Shown: positions 8,313-17,252, counted from the first letter of the stretch. The stretch: DNA of 64,000 bases from Amycolatopsis sp. A133 (GCF_031082405.1 NZ_JAVHJU010000020.1:141794-205793), one strand, 5' to 3'. The notes: generated from the letters alone by a model not told the origin. Made by a program: numbers and translations.

Positions 8313-9184
8313 GCGCGCCGTCGGCCGCGCGAGGCCGGGCGGGCTACGGCTTCGTCGCCGCCTACCTCGTGCTGCTGATCGCGTTCGGCGTCGTCCCGAC
8401 CGGCTACGCGATCTCCTTCGCGGTCACCGACGCGGGTGGTGGCTTCACCGGGTTCACGAACTTCGCCACGGCGGCGCAGGACTTCCGGTTCGCCGCGGCC
8501 GTCGGGCACGTCGCGCTGTACCTGGTCTTCTGGCTCGCGGCGCTGGTCGTGTTCGTGGTCGGGCTGGCCCTGCTGCTGCACCGCCTCGGCACGCGCGCCA
8601 CCGGCCGGGCCCTGCGGTTCCTGTACTACATCCCGGGCGCCCTCGCCGGCGCGGCGAGCGTGCTGGTGTGGCTGTTCATGCTGGACCCGGCGGTCAGCCC
8701 GGCCGGGTTCCTGCTGCGCGGCCTGGGGTTCGACACGTTCGGCCAGGTCGTCGCGCTCGAGCACCTGCCCGTGCTGTTCACGCTGATCGCGTTCTGGACC
8801 GGCGCGGGCGGCTGGATCGTCGTGCTGTACGGGGCGTTGAACACCATTTCCCCCGACATCCTCGAGGCGGCCCGGATCGACGGCGCCGGTGCCTGGCAGA
8901 CCGCGTGGCGGATCCAGCTCCCGCTGCTGCGCAAGTGGATCGTCTACATGGTGATCCTGGCCTTCGCCGGTGGCACCCAGCTGTTCGTCGAGCCGCAGCT
9001 GCTGTCCCAGGCCAGCGTCGGCGTGGCCGGCCGGGACTACTCGCTCAACCAGCTGTCCTACGACTTCGCCTTCCAGAACAACGACGTCGGCACCGCGGCC
9101 GCCATCTCGGTCGAGCTGCTGGTCGTCGGCCTGGTCGTGGCGGCCGTGTTCGTGACCCGGTCGAGGTTCTTCGATGCCGATTGA
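8309..9184 (+). CDS. Sugar ABC transporter permease (MalF type)
   Basis: A 291-aa inner-membrane permease with about six transmembrane segments (for example AYLVLLIAFGVVPTGYAISF near the N-terminus) and the cytoplasmic EAA loop (EAARIDGAGAWQTAWRIQLP) that docks with the ATPase. The ATG overlaps the binding-protein stop (ATGA). The 3' end overlaps the next permease by 11 bases. Confidence 0.93.
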   Translation: MSAPSAARGRAGYGFVAAYLVLLIAFGVVPTGYAISFAVTDAGGGFTGFTNFATAAQDFRFAAAVGHVALYLVFWLAALVVFVVGLALLLHRLGTRATGRALRFLYYIPGALAGAASVLVWLFMLDPAVSPAGFLLRGLGFDTFGQVVALEHLPVLFTLIAFWTGAGGWIVVLYGALNTISPDILEAARIDGAGAWQTAWRIQLPLLRKWIVYMVILAFAGGTQLFVEPQLLSQASVGVAGRDYSLNQLSYDFAFQNNDVGTAAAISVELLVVGLVVAAVFVTRSRFFDAD

Positions 9185-10106
9185 CCTCGAGCGGCCCGCC
9201 GCACCGGCCCGCGCTCCGGCCGCCGCCCCCGCCCGCGCCCGCCGGAGGCGCCGGCTGCCGAACCCGCTGCCCGGCGTCGTGCTCGCGCTGTTCGTGCTGT
9301 TCTTCGTGCTGCCGGTGCTGTGGCTGGTGCTGGCCGCGACGAAGACCGACGACCAGCTCGTGCACGGCCACCCGCTGTCCTTCGGCTCCTGGGAGGCACT
9401 GGGCGGCAACTGGGACGCCCTGCTCGCCTACCAGGGCGGCGCGGTCTTCCGGTGGCTGGGCAACTCGGCGCTCTACGCGTTCTTCGCGCTCGCGATCACG
9501 CTGCTCGTCGCGGTGCCAGCCGGCTACGCGCTGGCCAAGACCGAGTTCCGCGGCCGGCGCTTGCTGCTGGTGACGACCCTGGTCGTCATGCTGATGCCGA
9601 ACGCCACCCTCGTGGTGCCGCTGTTCCTGGAGCTCAACACCGTGCACCTGATCGGCACGATGTGGTCGATCGTCCTGCCGTACGCGTTCTACCCCTTCGG
9701 CGTGTACCTGGCCTACATCTACTTTTCCACCGCCCTGCCGGAGGAACTGCTCGACGCCGCCCGGCTCGACGGCTGCTCCGAGTTCGGCGTGTTCCGCCGG
9801 GTCGCCCTGCCGCTGGCCACACCGGTGGTCGCGCTGGTCGGGTTCTTCAGCTTCGTGGCCAACTGGACCAACTACTTCCTGCCGTACGTCATGCTGCCCG
9901 AAAGCGACCGGTTCCCGGTCCAGGTCGGCCTCGGCACCCTGCTGAACGACGTCCCGCAGTTCAACCCGACCGTCGGCGGGCTCGCCGTCCAGCGGCCGGT
10001 GCTGGCACTGGCCACGCTGCTGGCGATCACCCCGGTGCTGGTCGTCTTCCTGTTCTCCCAACGGTTTCTCGTCACCGGCATGCTCGCCGGCGCCACCAAG
10101 AACTGA
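9174..10106 (+). CDS. Sugar ABC transporter permease (MalG type)
   Basis: A 310-aa second permease. A basic Ala/Pro/Arg-rich cytoplasmic N-terminus (residues 1-30) precedes the membrane segments (VVLALFVLFFVLPVLWLVLA). The EAA loop reads DAARLDGCSEFGVFRRVALP near residue 200. The C-terminus is the usual MalG-like QRFLVTGMLAGATKN. It overlaps the preceding permease and is followed after 30 bases by the 637-aa gene. Confidence 0.93.
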   Translation: MPIDLERPAAPARAPAAAPARARRRRRLPNPLPGVVLALFVLFFVLPVLWLVLAATKTDDQLVHGHPLSFGSWEALGGNWDALLAYQGGAVFRWLGNSALYAFFALAITLLVAVPAGYALAKTEFRGRRLLLVTTLVVMLMPNATLVVPLFLELNTVHLIGTMWSIVLPYAFYPFGVYLAYIYFSTALPEELLDAARLDGCSEFGVFRRVALPLATPVVALVGFFSFVANWTNYFLPYVMLPESDRFPVQVGLGTLLNDVPQFNPTVGGLAVQRPVLALATLLAITPVLVVFLFSQRFLVTGMLAGATKN

Positions 10107-10136
10107 TCCGCCCACGCGAACGGGAGGACGCCAGGG

Positions 10137-12050
10137 ATGGACCCCGTGCTCACGGCCTCGGTGCCGCTGCTCGAACCGCCGGGCTGGGCGCTGGCCCAGC
10201 GCGGCCTGTTCGCCCTGCTCGACCGCGCCTGGCGCGCGTTCGAGGCCGGCTTCACCGGCCCGGACGGCCGGCTCGCCTACCGCGGACGGCTCTCCACCCG
10301 CGACGGGGTCGACGACTTCTACGAGACCTTCTTCAACTGGCCGCAGCTCTACCTGCTCGGCGGGGCCGACGACCTGCTCCCGGCGGCCGAGCGGCACTGG
10401 GAAGGCGTCACCCGCCAGCTGACCGAGCTGGGGATGCTGCACGAGGAGTACGAGCGCGGGTACGACTGGTTCCACCAGGGCGAAAGCCTGCTGCTGTTCT
10501 ACTTCCTGTGCCTGGCCGCGCCCGGCCGCTGGACCGGGCGGGCGCGGCGGTTCGCCGACCTCTACGTCGACCCCGCGCACGGCAACTACGACCCGGTGCA
10601 CCGGATCATCCGCCGTCCGCACAACGGCAGCGACCCCGGCCGGGAAGGCCTGTTCGACGGCCGGTCCTACCCGTGGCTGCCCGAAGAGGCCCGGATGTAC
10701 GGCTTCCCGCTGGACTGGGTCCTGCCGCCCGGTGCCGGGGAGCCCCCGCGCGAGCGCGATCCCCGGCTGGGCGAGCAGCTGCGCCGCCGGGTGGGCGTCG
10801 GCGACACCGCGGTCAACCTGGCCACCACCGGGCTGGTGCTCAACGCGCTGATGCTGACCGGCGAGCCGCGGTACCGGGACTGGATCGCCGAGTACGCCGG
10901 CGCCTGGTGCGCCCGCGCGGCCGCCAACGGCGGGATCGTGCCGGACAACGTCGCCCCGGACGGCACGGTCGGCGGGCTGCTGGAGGGCCGCTGGTACGGC
11001 GGGCACTACGGCTGGTCCTGGCCGCACGGCTGGTACAGCGTCGGGCAGGCCGCCACCGTCGCCGCGCTCGCCGCGGTGGCGGCCACCGGCGACGAGTCCT
11101 TCCTCGACCTGGTCCGCCCGGCCCTGGACGAGATCATCGCCCAGGGCAAGGTGATGACCTTCGCCGAAGCGGATTCGAGCCTGCAGTCCCGCTGGAGGGC
11201 CCAGCTCGGCACCGACGTCCGCGCGCCGACGCTGCACGTCCCCTTCCGGTACTCCGACCGCGGCTGGTTCGACCACAACCCCATGCTGATGGCCGTGCCC
11301 ACCGCGTTGTGGCACCACTCGGCCGCCCCGGCCGACCGGGAGCGGATCGAACGGCTGCGCGCGGCCAGCGGGTACGACTGGCGCACCGTGCGGCCGTTCC
11401 GCAGCAAGGAGGAAGGCGGCCACGAGGAACCCTGGCTCGCCTTCCTCGCCGGGGACGACCCCGGTTACCCGGAGCGCATCCTGGCCGCGGCGCAGGCCCA
11501 GGTCCGCCACCGCCTGGCGCGCATGGAACGCCACCGCGGCGAGGACGTCGCCGAGGCCGACATCCACCTGTGGCAGCAGGCCAACCCCGTCGTCACCGAG
11601 GCGCTGGTCCAGCTGACCTGGGGCGGCCCGCAGGTCCTCTACAACGGCGGCCTGCAGCAGGCCCGCGTGCGCTACTACGACGCCGTCGCCGCCCGGCCCG
11701 GCCTGCCGCCGTCGGTGGCCGCGCTCGTCTCCCGCATCGAGCCCGAAGCGACGGTGGTCGACCTGGTCAACCTGGCCCCCTCGACCGATTGCGAGGTGAT
11801 CGTGCAGGCCGGCGCGTTCGCCGAGCACAGCATCCGCACCGCCCGCCACACCGCCTGCGACGACCCGTCGTGGATCGGCGGGCTCTACGACTACGGCCAC
11901 ACCGAACCCCGGATCACCTCGGCCACGACCCGCGTCGACGGGCCGTGGCTGACCGTGCGGCTGCCGCGCTCCACCACCGTCCGGCTCACCTTGGAGCTCG
12001 GCCTGCGCACCCGGCCGCCGTCCTACCGCACCCCCTTCGACGCACCGTAA
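10137..12050 (+). CDS. Unrecognised 637-aa cytoplasmic protein, probable (alpha/alpha)6-type carbohydrate-active enzyme
   Basis: I do not recognise this family with confidence. There is no signal peptide, so it should act inside the cell on what the adjacent importer brings in. The N-terminal 450 residues are rich in aromatic and acidic motifs spaced like an alpha-toroid: YETFFNWPQLYLLGG, EYERGYDWFHQGESLL, GGHYGWSWPHGWYSVGQA, YSDRGWFDHNP. The last 150 residues look beta-rich (ATVVDLVNLAPSTDCEVIVQ), like the sandwich at the end of many glycoside hydrolases and lyases. ATG 10137 follows GGGAGG at proper distance. It is the fourth gene of the importer operon, which suggests hydrolysis or lysis of an imported oligosaccharide. 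Alternatives are a linalool-dehydratase-like or heparinase-like fold. Confidence 0.7.
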   Translation: MDPVLTASVPLLEPPGWALAQRGLFALLDRAWRAFEAGFTGPDGRLAYRGRLSTRDGVDDFYETFFNWPQLYLLGGADDLLPAAERHWEGVTRQLTELGMLHEEYERGYDWFHQGESLLLFYFLCLAAPGRWTGRARRFADLYVDPAHGNYDPVHRIIRRPHNGSDPGREGLFDGRSYPWLPEEARMYGFPLDWVLPPGAGEPPRERDPRLGEQLRRRVGVGDTAVNLATTGLVLNALMLTGEPRYRDWIAEYAGAWCARAAANGGIVPDNVAPDGTVGGLLEGRWYGGHYGWSWPHGWYSVGQAATVAALAAVAATGDESFLDLVRPALDEIIAQGKVMTFAEADSSLQSRWRAQLGTDVRAPTLHVPFRYSDRGWFDHNPMLMAVPTALWHHSAAPADRERIERLRAASGYDWRTVRPFRSKEEGGHEEPWLAFLAGDDPGYPERILAAAQAQVRHRLARMERHRGEDVAEADIHLWQQANPVVTEALVQLTWGGPQVLYNGGLQQARVRYYDAVAARPGLPPSVAALVSRIEPEATVVDLVNLAPSTDCEVIVQAGAFAEHSIRTARHTACDDPSWIGGLYDYGHTEPRITSATTRVDGPWLTVRLPRSTTVRLTLELGLRTRPPSYRTPFDAP

Positions 12051-12076
12051 CCCGTCCCCCGGAGAGGTCCCCGCCC

Positions 12077-14437
12077 ATGCCGTCGCGCACCGCCGCCGCG
12101 CTCGCCACCGCCCTGGTGCTGACCGCACTGGCCACCCCACCCGCCCACGCCGCGACCGTCACCATCGCCGTCGCCCCGAACGGCGACGACACCAACCCCG
12201 GCACCCCCGACCGGCCGGTCGCCACGCCGGCGAAGGCCCAGCAGCTGGCCCGCGACCGGTCGGCGGCCGACGACGTCGTCGTGCAGCTCGCCGGCGGCAC
12301 CTACCGGCTGCCGGCCCCGCTGCGGTTCACCAGCGCCGACTCCGGGCAGAACGGTCACACCGTCACCTGGCAGGCCGCGCCCGGCCAGACGCCGGTGCTC
12401 TCCGGCGGCACCCCGGTCACCGGCTGGTCGGTGCAGGACGCCGGGCAGAACATCTGGGTCGCGTCCGTGCCGCCGGGCGCCGACTCCCGGCAGCTGTTCG
12501 TCGACGGCGCGCTCGCCCCGCGCGCGGGGATCCCGATCTCCCGCAGCGACGTGCAGATCACCACGACCGGGATGACCATCACGAACCCCGCGCTGAACTA
12601 CCTCGCGACGCTGCCGCAGCAGAACCGGATCGAGGTGGAGAGCCAGAACTCGTTCACCGACCGCTACTCCCCCGTCGACCGCATCAGCGGCACCTCGATC
12701 GTCATGCAGCAGCCGGCGTGGAACAACAACAACTGGGGTTACGACACCCTCGCGAAGCCCTTCGGCGGCGGTCAGCTGTTCCTCGAGAACTCCTACTCCT
12801 TCCTCAAGAACACCGGCCAGTGGTACCTGGACCCGCAGGCCGGGAAGCTCTACTACAAGGCGCCCGGCGGCTGGGTCCCCGGCAGCCACGCCGTCGAGCT
12901 CCCGCGGCTGACATCGCTGCTGCAGATCGGCGGCACCTACGACAACCCGGTGCGCGGCATCGCCTTCAAGGGCCTGAACTTCGAGCACACCACCTGGCTC
13001 ACGCCCAGCACGTCGGTCGGCTACGCGAACCAGCAGACCGGCACGTTCCTCCCGGCCGCGGCCCCGATGCCGGGCGACTTCCTCACCTCCTGTCAGTCGG
13101 GCTGCCGCCAGTTCGAGGGCGCCCGCAACAGCTGGGCCCAGGCGCCCGCCGCCGTCCAGGTCTCGGCGGCCACCGGGATCACCTTCAGCGGCAACACCTT
13201 CACCCGCCTCGGCCAGGTGGCCCTCGGCATCGGCAACGACGCGAACGCCCACGCCTCCGGCATCGGGCTCGGGGCGTCGTCGATCACCGTGGACCACAAC
13301 ACGTTCACCGAGGTCTCGGGCGGCGGCATCGTCGTCGGCGGGGTGCGGCCCGACGCGCACCACCCGTCCGCCGCCGCGATGACGAACAAGGACGTCACCC
13401 TCTCCTACAACACGGTCAACCGGGTGGCCCTGGACTACCGGGAGATGGCCGGCATCCTGTCGACGTACGCGACGCACACCGTCATCACCCACAACGACGT
13501 CTCCGACCTCACCTACGACGGCATCGACGTCGGCTGGGGCTGGGGCGCCAACGACCAGGGCGGCAGCCAGGACTACCGCAACCGCGGCCTGTACGACTAC
13601 CAGCCCGTCTACACCACGCCGACGACGCTGCGGGACACGGTCGTCAGCTACAACCGGGTGCACGGCACGAAGAAGCTGATGCACGACGGCGGCAGCATCT
13701 ACAACCTCTCGGCCAACCCCGGCAGCTCCATCGACCACAACCACATCTTCGACAACAACCGCACGGTCGGCCTGTACCTGGACGAGGGCTCCCGGTACGT
13801 GTCCCTGTCGGCCAACGTGATCCAGGACTCCGGGGTCTGGGCGTTCACCAACGCCAGCGGGTCGAACAACACCAACGACAGCACCTTCGCCGGCAACTGG
13901 TACAACGGCGGCGCGACCCAGGTGGCCACCGGGCCGCCGCACAACAACGTCCTGAGCGGGAACGTCCAGGTCAGCGGCACGAACTGGCCATCGGGCGCCC
14001 AGCAGGTCATCGCCGCCGCGGGCACCGGCGGGAGCACGCCGGCCGCGGGCCCGGTGCGGGCCGCCGGTGCGGGCAAGTGCCTCGACGTCTCCGGTGCCGC
14101 CACCACGCCCGGCGCGTCGGTGCAGATCTGGGACTGCCACGGCGGCACCAACCAGTCCTGGAGCCGCACGGCCGCGGGTGAGCTGACCGTCTACAGCGGC
14201 GACAGCACCCGGTGCCTCGACGCCTCCGGCCAGGGCACCACGCCGGGCACCAAGGTCGTCACCTGGACCTGCAACGGCGGGGCCAACCAGCGGTGGCAGG
14301 TCACCGCGAACGGCACCATCACCGGTGTCCAATCCGGACTCTGCCTGGACGTGACCGGCAGCGCCACGGCGAACGGCACCCTCGTCCGCCTGTGGACCTG
14401 CACCGGCCAGGACAACCAGAAGTGGACGCTCGGCTGA
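12077..14437 (+). CDS. Secreted right-handed beta-helix protein with ricin (CBM13) domain
   Basis: A 786-aa secreted protein. Signal peptide MPSRTAAALATALVLTALAT ending at AHA. Residues about 25-650 form a pectate-lyase-like parallel beta-helix: opening TIAVAPNGDDTNPGT and GGTYRLPAPL, then many NxF/NxV rungs (ITFSGNTFTRLG, ITVDHNTFTEVSGGGIV, VVSYNRVHG, SIDHNHIFDNN). The arrangement resembles GH141-type enzymes (fucosidase/xylanase), but I cannot prove the family. Candidate acids lie in YDGIDVGWGWG and LYLDEGSRY. A C-terminal ricin trefoil (residues about 660-786) has QxW repeats. It is the last gene of the operon starting at 6987, 26 bases after the 637-aa gene. Confidence 0.83.
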   Translation: MPSRTAAALATALVLTALATPPAHAATVTIAVAPNGDDTNPGTPDRPVATPAKAQQLARDRSAADDVVVQLAGGTYRLPAPLRFTSADSGQNGHTVTWQAAPGQTPVLSGGTPVTGWSVQDAGQNIWVASVPPGADSRQLFVDGALAPRAGIPISRSDVQITTTGMTITNPALNYLATLPQQNRIEVESQNSFTDRYSPVDRISGTSIVMQQPAWNNNNWGYDTLAKPFGGGQLFLENSYSFLKNTGQWYLDPQAGKLYYKAPGGWVPGSHAVELPRLTSLLQIGGTYDNPVRGIAFKGLNFEHTTWLTPSTSVGYANQQTGTFLPAAAPMPGDFLTSCQSGCRQFEGARNSWAQAPAAVQVSAATGITFSGNTFTRLGQVALGIGNDANAHASGIGLGASSITVDHNTFTEVSGGGIVVGGVRPDAHHPSAAAMTNKDVTLSYNTVNRVALDYREMAGILSTYATHTVITHNDVSDLTYDGIDVGWGWGANDQGGSQDYRNRGLYDYQPVYTTPTTLRDTVVSYNRVHGTKKLMHDGGSIYNLSANPGSSIDHNHIFDNNRTVGLYLDEGSRYVSLSANVIQDSGVWAFTNASGSNNTNDSTFAGNWYNGGATQVATGPPHNNVLSGNVQVSGTNWPSGAQQVIAAAGTGGSTPAAGPVRAAGAGKCLDVSGAATTPGASVQIWDCHGGTNQSWSRTAAGELTVYSGDSTRCLDASGQGTTPGTKVVTWTCNGGANQRWQVTANGTITGVQSGLCLDVTGSATANGTLVRLWTCTGQDNQKWTLG

Positions 14438-14514
14438 GAGGAGCCCGGCATGTCCCCGTCCGCAGCCGGGCGCGCTCGAGCCTGCCCGGCATCGGCAGCT
14501 ACCGCCGTACGTGG

Positions 14515-14525
14515 TGAAACTTACC
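14515..14525 (+). promoter_or_regulatory. Shared CAZyme promoter motif, copy 2 (TGAAACTTACC)
   Basis: TGAAACTTACC is identical over 11 bases to the site at 17242-17252 and nearly identical to that at 6825. It lies in the 295-base gap before the GH12 gene, which otherwise holds the CebR-like site. Confidence 0.4.
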
Positions 14526-14689
14526 TTCGCCGGGCCGGTTCCCACGCCCGGCTCCGGTCCCCCGCCCGCCGGGCCACCGGCACCGCGCTCGACGGCATGG
14601 GCAGCACCGCCGCCGGCAGAAACGGGAAAAAGATCACGGTCACACCCTTTCCTTGGCGAATTCCTTGTGGTTTCATCAAAACATCCGGC

Positions 14690-14703
14690 TGAGAGCGCTC
14701 CCA
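14690..14703. promoter_or_regulatory. CebR-like operator upstream of GH12
   Basis: TGAGAGCGCTCCCA matches the established CebR consensus TGGGAGCGCTCCCA at 13 of 14 positions. It sits 30 bases upstream of the GH12 ATG, over or near the transcription start. CebR is the cellobiose-responsive LacI repressor of actinomycetes; no cebR gene is in this window. Confidence 0.65.
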
Positions 14704-14732
14704 GAAACGCCACAACGACGTGGAGGAGACAG

Positions 14733-15479
14733 ATGAAACTGAGGCATGCCCTGTCCGCCGCGCTGCTCGCCGCGGCGGGGCTCGCGGCACCGGTCGCCGT
14801 CGCGCCGGCCGCGCACGCGGACACGCTGATCTGCGACCAGTACGGATCGACCACCATCGGCGGCCGGTACGTGGTCATGAACAACCGCTGGGGCAGCAGC
14901 GCGCAGCAGTGCATCAACGTCACGGGCAGCGGGTTCCGGATCCAGACCCAGCAGGGCTCCACCAGCGGCGGAGCCCCGTTGTCCTACCCGGCGATCTACA
15001 TCGGGTGCCACTACGCGAACTGCTCCCCCGGCACCAACCTGCCGCGGCAGCTGAGCCGGATCGGCAGCGCGCCGTCGTCGATTTCCTACAGCTACGCGGG
15101 CGGGGTCTTCGACGCCGCCTACGACATCTGGCTGGACCCGACGCCGAAGACCAACGGGGTCAACCAGATGGAAATCATGATCTGGTTCAACCACACCGGG
15201 AACGTGCAGCCGGTGGGCGGCCGGGTCGGCACCACCAGCGTCGGCGGCCGGAGCTGGGAAGTGTGGCAGGGCAACAACGGCGGCAACGACGTGGTGTCCT
15301 ACGTGGCCCCGTCCGCCATCTCGGGCTGGTCGTTCAACGTGATGGACTTCGTCAACGACGTCGACAACCGCACCCGCGTCGACCGGTCCTGGTACCTCAC
15401 CAGCATCCAGGCCGGGTTCGAGCCGTGGAGCGGCGGCGTCGGCCTCGCGGTCAACTCGTTCTCCGCGAGCGTCAACTAG
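14733..15479 (+). CDS. Secreted GH12 endo-beta-1,4-glucanase
   Basis: A 248-aa single-domain secreted endoglucanase (beta-jelly roll). The signal peptide ends at APAAHADT (about residue 30). The fold hallmarks are WGSSAQQCINV, the nucleophile Glu147 in QMEIMIWFNH, and the acid/base Glu230 in QAGFEPWSGG. GGAGG lies 7-10 bases before ATG. No carbohydrate-binding module is attached, unlike many Streptomyces GH12 enzymes. Substrate is beta-1,4-glucan or xyloglucan backbone. It stands alone between its own operators and a strong hairpin terminator. Confidence 0.95.
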   Translation: MKLRHALSAALLAAAGLAAPVAVAPAAHADTLICDQYGSTTIGGRYVVMNNRWGSSAQQCINVTGSGFRIQTQQGSTSGGAPLSYPAIYIGCHYANCSPGTNLPRQLSRIGSAPSSISYSYAGGVFDAAYDIWLDPTPKTNGVNQMEIMIWFNHTGNVQPVGGRVGTTSVGGRSWEVWQGNNGGNDVVSYVAPSAISGWSFNVMDFVNDVDNRTRVDRSWYLTSIQAGFEPWSGGVGLAVNSFSASVN

Positions 15480-15487
15480 CCCCCCGG

Positions 15488-15518
15488 CCGGCCGGACGTC
15501 GCGCAGACGTCCGGCCGG
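15488..15518 (+). terminator. Terminator after GH12
   Basis: CCGGCCGGACGT at 15488-15499 pairs perfectly with ACGTCCGGCCGG at 15507-15518 across a 7-base loop, 8 bases after the stop. No U-tract follows. Confidence 0.75.
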
Positions 15519-15534
15519 TACAACCGGTCCGAAG

Positions 15535-15548
15535 TGTTAGCGCTAACA
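15535..15548. promoter_or_regulatory. LacI-type operator upstream of the GH27 gene
   Basis: TGTTAGCGCTAACA is a perfect 14-base palindrome with the central CG of LacI operators, 21 bases before the GH27 start. Its half-site differs from the GAACCGGTTC and CebR-like sites, so a third LacI-family repressor, sensing galactosides perhaps, is implied. Confidence 0.6.
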
Positions 15549-15569
15549 GAACTGCGGAAAGAGGCTCCG

Positions 15570-17198
15570 ATGCCCGCTCCAACCCGTTCCCGGGTCCTGC
15601 ACCTGTTCGCCGCGACGGCGGCCGCGCTGTCGGTGGCGGTCGCGACGCCGGCCGCGGTGGCGGCCGCGCCGGGGTCCCCGGCGCTCACCCCGCCCCTGGG
15701 GTGGAACAGCTGGAACAGCTTCGGCTGCGGTGTCAGCGAAACCACCGTCCGCCAGGCCGCCGACGCGATGGTCTCCTCCGGGATGCGCGACGCGGGCTAC
15801 CAGTACGTGGTGGTGGACGACTGCTGGTTCGACCCGCAACGCGACGGCCAGGGCAACCTGCGCGCCAACGCCTCGAAGTTCCCCGCCGGCATGAAGGCCC
15901 TCGGGGACTACATCCACGCCCGCGGCCTGAAGTTCGGCATCTACCAGGTCCCCACCGACCGCACCTGCGCCCAGCGCACCGGCACCTACCCCGGGTCCAC
16001 CGGCAGCCAGGGCCACGAAACCCAGGACGCCCGCACCTTCGCCGACTGGGGCGTGGACTACCTCAAGTACGACTGGTGCTCCCCCGCCGGCACCCGCGAC
16101 GAACAGGTCGCCCGCTTCGGTCTCATGCGCGACGCCCTGCGCGCGACCGGCCGCCCGATCGTCTACAGCATCAACCCCAACAGCTACCACGCCATCACCG
16201 GCGACAAGTACGACTGGGGCCAGGTCGCCGACCTCTGGCGCACCACCGAAGACCTGCTCGACATCTGGCAGAACGGCAACACCAACAGTTATCCCATGGG
16301 CGTCGGCAACGTCCTGGACGTCACGGCCCCGCTCGCCGCCCAGGCCGGCCCCGGCCACTGGAACGACCCGGACATGCTCGTCGTCGGCCGCCCCGGCCTG
16401 ACCCTCACCGAATCCCGCGCCCACTTCGCCCTGTGGGCCCTGATGGCCGCCCCCCTGATGGCGGGCAACGACATCCGCACGATGTCCGCCGACGTCAGCG
16501 CCATCCTCCGCAACCCCCGCCTGATCGCCGTCGACCAGGACCGCCTCGGTGCCGGCGGACGCCGCGTCCGCGACGACGGCAACGTCGAGGTCTTCGCCAA
16601 ACCCCTCGCCGACGGGTCCGTCGCCGTCGGGCTGCTCAACCGCGGCAGCGCCACCACCACCGTCAGCACCACCGCCGCCCAGATCGGGCTGTCCGGTACT
16701 TCGTTCACCCTGACCGACCTCTGGACCGGCGGCACCTCGGCGAGCGCCGGCGCCATCAGCGCGAGCGTGCCGGCCCACGGCGTCGCCGCCTACCGCGTCA
16801 CCGGCGGTTCCCCGCTGGCCGCCACGACTTCACGGTTGCGCGACGCCGGCTCGGGCCGCTGCCTCGACGTCGACAACGCCTCCACCGCCTCCGGTGCGGG
16901 CACGCTGATCTGGGACTGCCAGACCGCCGCCAACCAGCTGTGGACCACCTGGGAGAACGGCGAAATCCGCGTCTTCGGCGACAAGTGCCTCGACGGGACC
17001 ACCAGCGGCGCCCGCGTGTTCAGCCGGTCCTGCACCGGCCAGGCCAACCAGAAGTGGACCCTCGGCCAGGACGGCAGCGTCCGCAACGTCCAGTCGGGAC
17101 TGTGCCTCGACGTCGAACGCGCCGCCACCGCCAACGGCAGCCACGCCATCCTCTGGACCTGCAACGGCCAGGCGAACCAGAAGTGGGCCCGCGCCTGA
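15570..17198 (+). CDS. Secreted GH27 alpha-galactosidase with ricin (CBM13) domain
   Basis: A 542-aa secreted enzyme removing alpha-1,6-galactose from galactomannan or raffinose-type sugars. The signal peptide ends near AAVAAAPGS. The GH27 barrel starts with LTPPLGWNSWNSFGC; catalytic residues are the nucleophile Asp168 (YLKYDWC) and acid/base Asp266 (WNDPDML). A small antiparallel beta domain follows (residues 320-410), then a ricin trefoil (residues about 415-542; QTAANQLW, GQANQKW twice). ATG 15570 follows AAAGAGG. It has its own operator and no partner genes in the same unit. Confidence 0.95.
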   Translation: MPAPTRSRVLHLFAATAAALSVAVATPAAVAAAPGSPALTPPLGWNSWNSFGCGVSETTVRQAADAMVSSGMRDAGYQYVVVDDCWFDPQRDGQGNLRANASKFPAGMKALGDYIHARGLKFGIYQVPTDRTCAQRTGTYPGSTGSQGHETQDARTFADWGVDYLKYDWCSPAGTRDEQVARFGLMRDALRATGRPIVYSINPNSYHAITGDKYDWGQVADLWRTTEDLLDIWQNGNTNSYPMGVGNVLDVTAPLAAQAGPGHWNDPDMLVVGRPGLTLTESRAHFALWALMAAPLMAGNDIRTMSADVSAILRNPRLIAVDQDRLGAGGRRVRDDGNVEVFAKPLADGSVAVGLLNRGSATTTVSTTAAQIGLSGTSFTLTDLWTGGTSASAGAISASVPAHGVAAYRVTGGSPLAATTSRLRDAGSGRCLDVDNASTASGAGTLIWDCQTAANQLWTTWENGEIRVFGDKCLDGTTSGARVFSRSCTGQANQKWTLGQDGSVRNVQSGLCLDVERAATANGSHAILWTCNGQANQKWARA

Positions 17199-17211
17199 CC
17201 GCGGCCGGTTC

Positions 17212-17252
17212 CGAAACTTTCAGCGCAAAAGGCGGCAGGAATGAAACTTACC
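17212..17252 (+). promoter_or_regulatory. Xylanase-type promoter boxes before the xylanolytic operon
   Basis: CGAAACTTTCA at 17212-17222 matches 10 of 11 bases of the palindrome CGAAACTTTCG, which I recall as the box in front of Streptomyces xylanase genes. TGAAACTTACC at 17242-17252, 30 bases on (about three turns), is a weaker copy. Both lie in the 206-base gap before the CE3 gene; the rest of the gap shows nothing else clear. Confidence 0.5.

Noticed and set aside
9045..12140. A 1031-codon open frame on the minus strand
   Set aside because: Antisense to the importer and 637-aa genes, whose plus-strand motifs are clear.
12023..14962. A 979-codon open frame on the minus strand
   Set aside because: Antisense to the beta-helix and GH12 genes; no domain visible.
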